17,793 bases of DNA. It comes from CAYMTT01 sp964393465. GTDB taxonomy: Bacteria > Patescibacteriota > Minisyncoccia > Minisyncoccales > MHMH01. Each line of letters opens with the position of its first letter. Position 1 is the first letter of the stretch. The notes beneath the pieces were generated by a model. The model saw only the letters and a list, made by a program, of their open reading frames with translations, made no database searches and was not told the origin of the DNA. The position numbers and the translations under genes are program-made. Below, one piece after another: positions 15,462 through 17,793 of the stretch. The stretch is taken from NCBI GenBank assembly GCA_964393465.1, contig CAYMTT010000015.1:1-17793 (forward strand), given 5' to 3'.

Positions 15462-17793
15462 ATTACATTAAGGATTTTAAAAACACTTCTTATTCTGACA
15501 TTCCTCTTGTAGGGGGTAAAAATGCTTCTTTGGGGGAAATGATAAAAGAGCTTAATAAAAAAGGAGTGAGGGTTCCGGGCGGGTTCGCCCTTACCACGGA
15601 TTTTTACTGGGAGGTGGTGAAAGAAAACGAGATAGAAAAAGATTTAAAAAATCTTTTTTCACGTTTTGACGTTGACAGGATAAGCGACTTACAGAAACTG
15701 GGCAAGAAAGCGCGCCGTCTTTTTTTAAAAGCTGAGTTTTCAAACAAGCTGAAGGAAGAAATCTTTGAAGCTTACAAAAAACTGGGCGAAGAACACGGGG
15801 AGAAGAAGGTTTCCGTGGCTGTCCGCTCTTCCGGGGTGGCTGAAGACGCCCCCACCGATTCTTTTGCCGGACAGTTTGAGACCATTTTAAATGTAAGGGG
15901 GGAAAAAGATCTTTTGGAGGCGGTTAAGGAATGTCTGGCTTCAACCTTTAACGACAGGGTTATCGCTTACCGGGAGGAAAAGGGTATTTCTCACTTGGAG
16001 TTTGCCCTTTCCATTGGTGTGCAGAAAATGGTTGCCTCAAGCAGCGCTTCTTCGGGGGTGATGTTTACGGTTGACACCGAGACAGGCTTTGACAAGGTGG
16101 TTTTAATCAACTCCACCTGGGGGGTGGGAGAGATGATTGTTCAAGGAAAGGTGACTCCTGATGAGTTTTATGTTTTCAAACCGACCTTGGAAGAATACGA
16201 CTCCATTATTTTAAAAAATCTGGGGACAAAAAAGAAAAAGCTGATCTACAGCCGTAAAAGATCCGGGCTGGTTGAAAAAGGTGTCAAACCGGAAGATCAA
16301 AAACGATTTACACTGAATAAGGAAGAGATTTTAACTTTGGCTCGTTGGGCCGTTATTATCGAAAAACACTACGAAAGACCGCAGGATATAGAATGGGCGA
16401 AAGACGGCGAGACAGGAGATCTTTTTATCGTTCAGTCCCGCCCGGAAACAATTCACACTCCCGAAAAGAAAACGACTTACAAGGAATACAAACTTCAAAC
16501 CGACGAAGATCCGATTTTAGAAGGGATAGCTATTGGAGATAAGATAGGCCGGGGGAAAGCGAAGATTATAAAAGACGTTTCCAATTCGGATAAGTTTAAA
16601 AAAGGAGATGTTTTAGTCACCGAGATGACGGATCCGGACTGGGTGCCCCTTATGAGAATGGCCTCCGCCATTGTAACGGAGGAGGGGTCTAAAGTTTGCC
16701 ACGCGGCGATAGTTTCAAGAGAGATGGGCATCCCCTGCGTTGTGGGAACAGGTACTGCCACAACAGATCTTAAAAAAGCAGGAGAAATAACAGTGGATTG
16801 CACCCACGGGCTGAAAGGCAGAATTTTCCGAGGGAGGGTTGATTTTAAAGTAGAGGAGTTTAATCTGGAAGAAATCCCGGATTTTGGAGCTAAAATTATG
16901 TTAAATATCGGGGCTCCCGAAAGTGCTTTCTCCCTTTCCTTCCTTCCAGTTGAAGGAGTCGGCTTGGCCAGAGAGGAGTTCATTATCGCTGAAAAGATAA
17001 AGGTTCATCCTTTAGCTTTAAACAGCTACGAAGAATTGAAATCAAAAATTTCAAGTTTTTCCTCCCGGGAGGAAAAAGCCAAGCTGAAAAAAATAGTAAA
17101 GGAAATTGAAGAGATTACAATAGAACATGAAGACAAAAAAGAATACTTTGTTAAAGAATTGGCGGAAGGAATTGCTCAAATAACGGCTGCTTTTTGGCCC
17201 GGAGAAGTTATCGTCCGGTTTTCAGACTTTAAAACCAATGAGTACAGGAACTTGGTCGGAGGAGAGCTTTTTGAAGAAAAGGAAGCCAATCCGATGATCG
17301 GTTTCCGGGGAGCAGGTCGGTACCTGGATGAAGAGTTCAAACCCGCTTTTAAGATGGAATGTGCGGCTATTAAAAGAGCAAGAGACGAGTTCGGTTTGAA
17401 AAATATTTCACTTCTTATTCCCTTCTGCCGGACGGTGAAGGAAGGAAAAGAGGTTTTAAAATTAATTGAGGAAAGCGGTCTTGAAAGAGGAGAGAATCTT
17501 AAAGTGTATGTGATGTGCGAGGTGCCGTCCAATGTCTTTTTAGTAGAAGAGTTTTTGGATATTTTTGACGGGATGAGCATTGGGACTAATGATTTGACCC
17601 AGCTTGTTTTGGGAGTTGACCGGGATACGACCAAGGTGGCTCCAATCTTTGACGAAAGAAACGAGGCGGTTAAAAAAGCGGTCTCCCAGGTGATAAGAAG
17701 CTGCAGAAAGGAAAACAAGTATTCAGGTATTTGCGGACAGGCTCCAAGTGATTACCCCGAGTTTGCCCACTTTTTATTAGAGGAGAAGATAGG
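15458..17793 (+). CDS. ppsA: Phosphoenolpyruvate synthase, 3'-truncated by the window edge
   Basis: PEP synthase links pyruvate, ATP and water with PEP, AMP and phosphate. In fermenters it may run toward pyruvate and ATP. The frame stays open for 778 codons to the window end; a full enzyme is about 790, so little is missing. It has the nucleotide domain VGGKNASLGEM (18-28) and VRSSGVAEDAP (122-132), then QSRPET closing that domain, the phosphohistidine loop with H415 in KVCHAAIVSREMGIP, and the PEP/pyruvate domain ending SIGTNDLTQLVLGVDRD (from about 706) and CGQAPSDYPEF with C759. The usual GGRT(S/C)H histidine loop reads GSKVCH, so the threonine that regulatory kinases phosphorylate (E. coli Thr419) is V413. 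It overlaps acdA by four bases. Pyruvate phosphate dikinase is a related alternative, but the domain order and length fit the synthase. Confidence 0.93.
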   Translation, partial: MNYIKDFKNTSYSDIPLVGGKNASLGEMIKELNKKGVRVPGGFALTTDFYWEVVKENEIEKDLKNLFSRFDVDRISDLQKLGKKARRLFLKAEFSNKLKEEIFEAYKKLGEEHGEKKVSVAVRSSGVAEDAPTDSFAGQFETILNVRGEKDLLEAVKECLASTFNDRVIAYREEKGISHLEFALSIGVQKMVASSSASSGVMFTVDTETGFDKVVLINSTWGVGEMIVQGKVTPDEFYVFKPTLEEYDSIILKNLGTKKKKLIYSRKRSGLVEKGVKPEDQKRFTLNKEEILTLARWAVIIEKHYERPQDIEWAKDGETGDLFIVQSRPETIHTPEKKTTYKEYKLQTDEDPILEGIAIGDKIGRGKAKIIKDVSNSDKFKKGDVLVTEMTDPDWVPLMRMASAIVTEEGSKVCHAAIVSREMGIPCVVGTGTATTDLKKAGEITVDCTHGLKGRIFRGRVDFKVEEFNLEEIPDFGAKIMLNIGAPESAFSLSFLPVEGVGLAREEFIIAEKIKVHPLALNSYEELKSKISSFSSREEKAKLKKIVKEIEEITIEHEDKKEYFVKELAEGIAQITAAFWPGEVIVRFSDFKTNEYRNLVGGELFEEKEANPMIGFRGAGRYLDEEFKPAFKMECAAIKRARDEFGLKNISLLIPFCRTVKEGKEVLKLIEESGLERGENLKVYVMCEVPSNVFLVEEFLDIFDGMSIGTNDLTQLVLGVDRDTTKVAPIFDERNEAVKKAVSQVIRSCRKENKYSGICGQAPSDYPEFAHFLLEEKI

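Noticed and set aside
14093..17718. Minus-strand frames of 100-180 codons opposite acdA and ppsA
   Set aside because: All are shadows of strongly conserved coding sequence on the plus strand, S/F/L-rich, without motifs or start signals.
2471..17793. tRNA or rRNA genes in the gaps of the right part
   Set aside because: All gaps are under 110 bases, A/T-rich, and show no cloverleaf or rRNA-like sequence.

Overview
The window joins two DNAs that do not look as if they come from one genome. Bases 1 to about 2470 are GC-rich and alphaproteobacterial in character. They hold the 3' part of a 2-oxoglutarate/Fe(II)-type oxygenase gene (+), a spacer with a palindromic repeat, and the C-terminal three quarters of methylmalonyl-CoA mutase (-). 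From about 2470 to the end the DNA is AT-rich, purine-loaded on the + strand, tightly packed and entirely co-directional. The junction falls inside two truncated housekeeping genes: the mutase reads cleanly on the minus strand up to base 2470, and the 3' end of a D-aminoacyl-tRNA deacylase gene reads cleanly on the plus strand from base 2470. This is most simply a chimeric contig join, not a biological transfer.

The right-hand 15.3 kb suggests a small-genome, fermentative bacterium, most likely of the Candidate Phyla Radiation (Patescibacteria). FtsZ ends in a bacterial C-terminal peptide and GAPDH is of the bacterial type, but they sit with an archaeal-type phosphoglycerate mutase, a two-subunit ADP-forming acetate-CoA ligase and a PEP synthase. 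TGA is used as a stop, so the UGA-glycine code of Gracilibacteria and Absconditabacteria does not apply. The phylum call is inference; I cannot name a lineage.

Layout of the right part: dtd (3' fragment), then a promoter and a run of ftsZ, galU, NAD(P)H-hydrate dehydratase, trxB-like and enolase with gaps of a few bases or overlaps. Next come a separately promoted AAA ATPase (DUF4143 type), apgM, a membrane-anchored thioredoxin-fold protein, a glutaredoxin-like protein and GAPDH. The end of the window holds the ADP-forming acetate-CoA ligase beta subunit, a VapBC-type toxin-antitoxin pair, the ligase alpha subunit, and PEP synthase running off the right edge.

Together the metabolic genes cover lower glycolysis (GAPDH, phosphoglycerate mutase, enolase, PEP synthase probably working toward pyruvate) and an ATP-yielding acetate step. 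Phosphoglycerate kinase and a pyruvate-oxidising enzyme would have to lie elsewhere. A second theme is thiol redox: an atypical thioredoxin reductase, a CPYC glutaredoxin and a CPYG thioredoxin-fold protein. Points most worth checking are the chimeric join, an enolase whose active-site lysine is a methionine, a thioredoxin reductase without the NADPH-phosphate motif, the toxin-antitoxin pair lodged between the two ligase subunit genes, and the near absence of Shine-Dalgarno sites.
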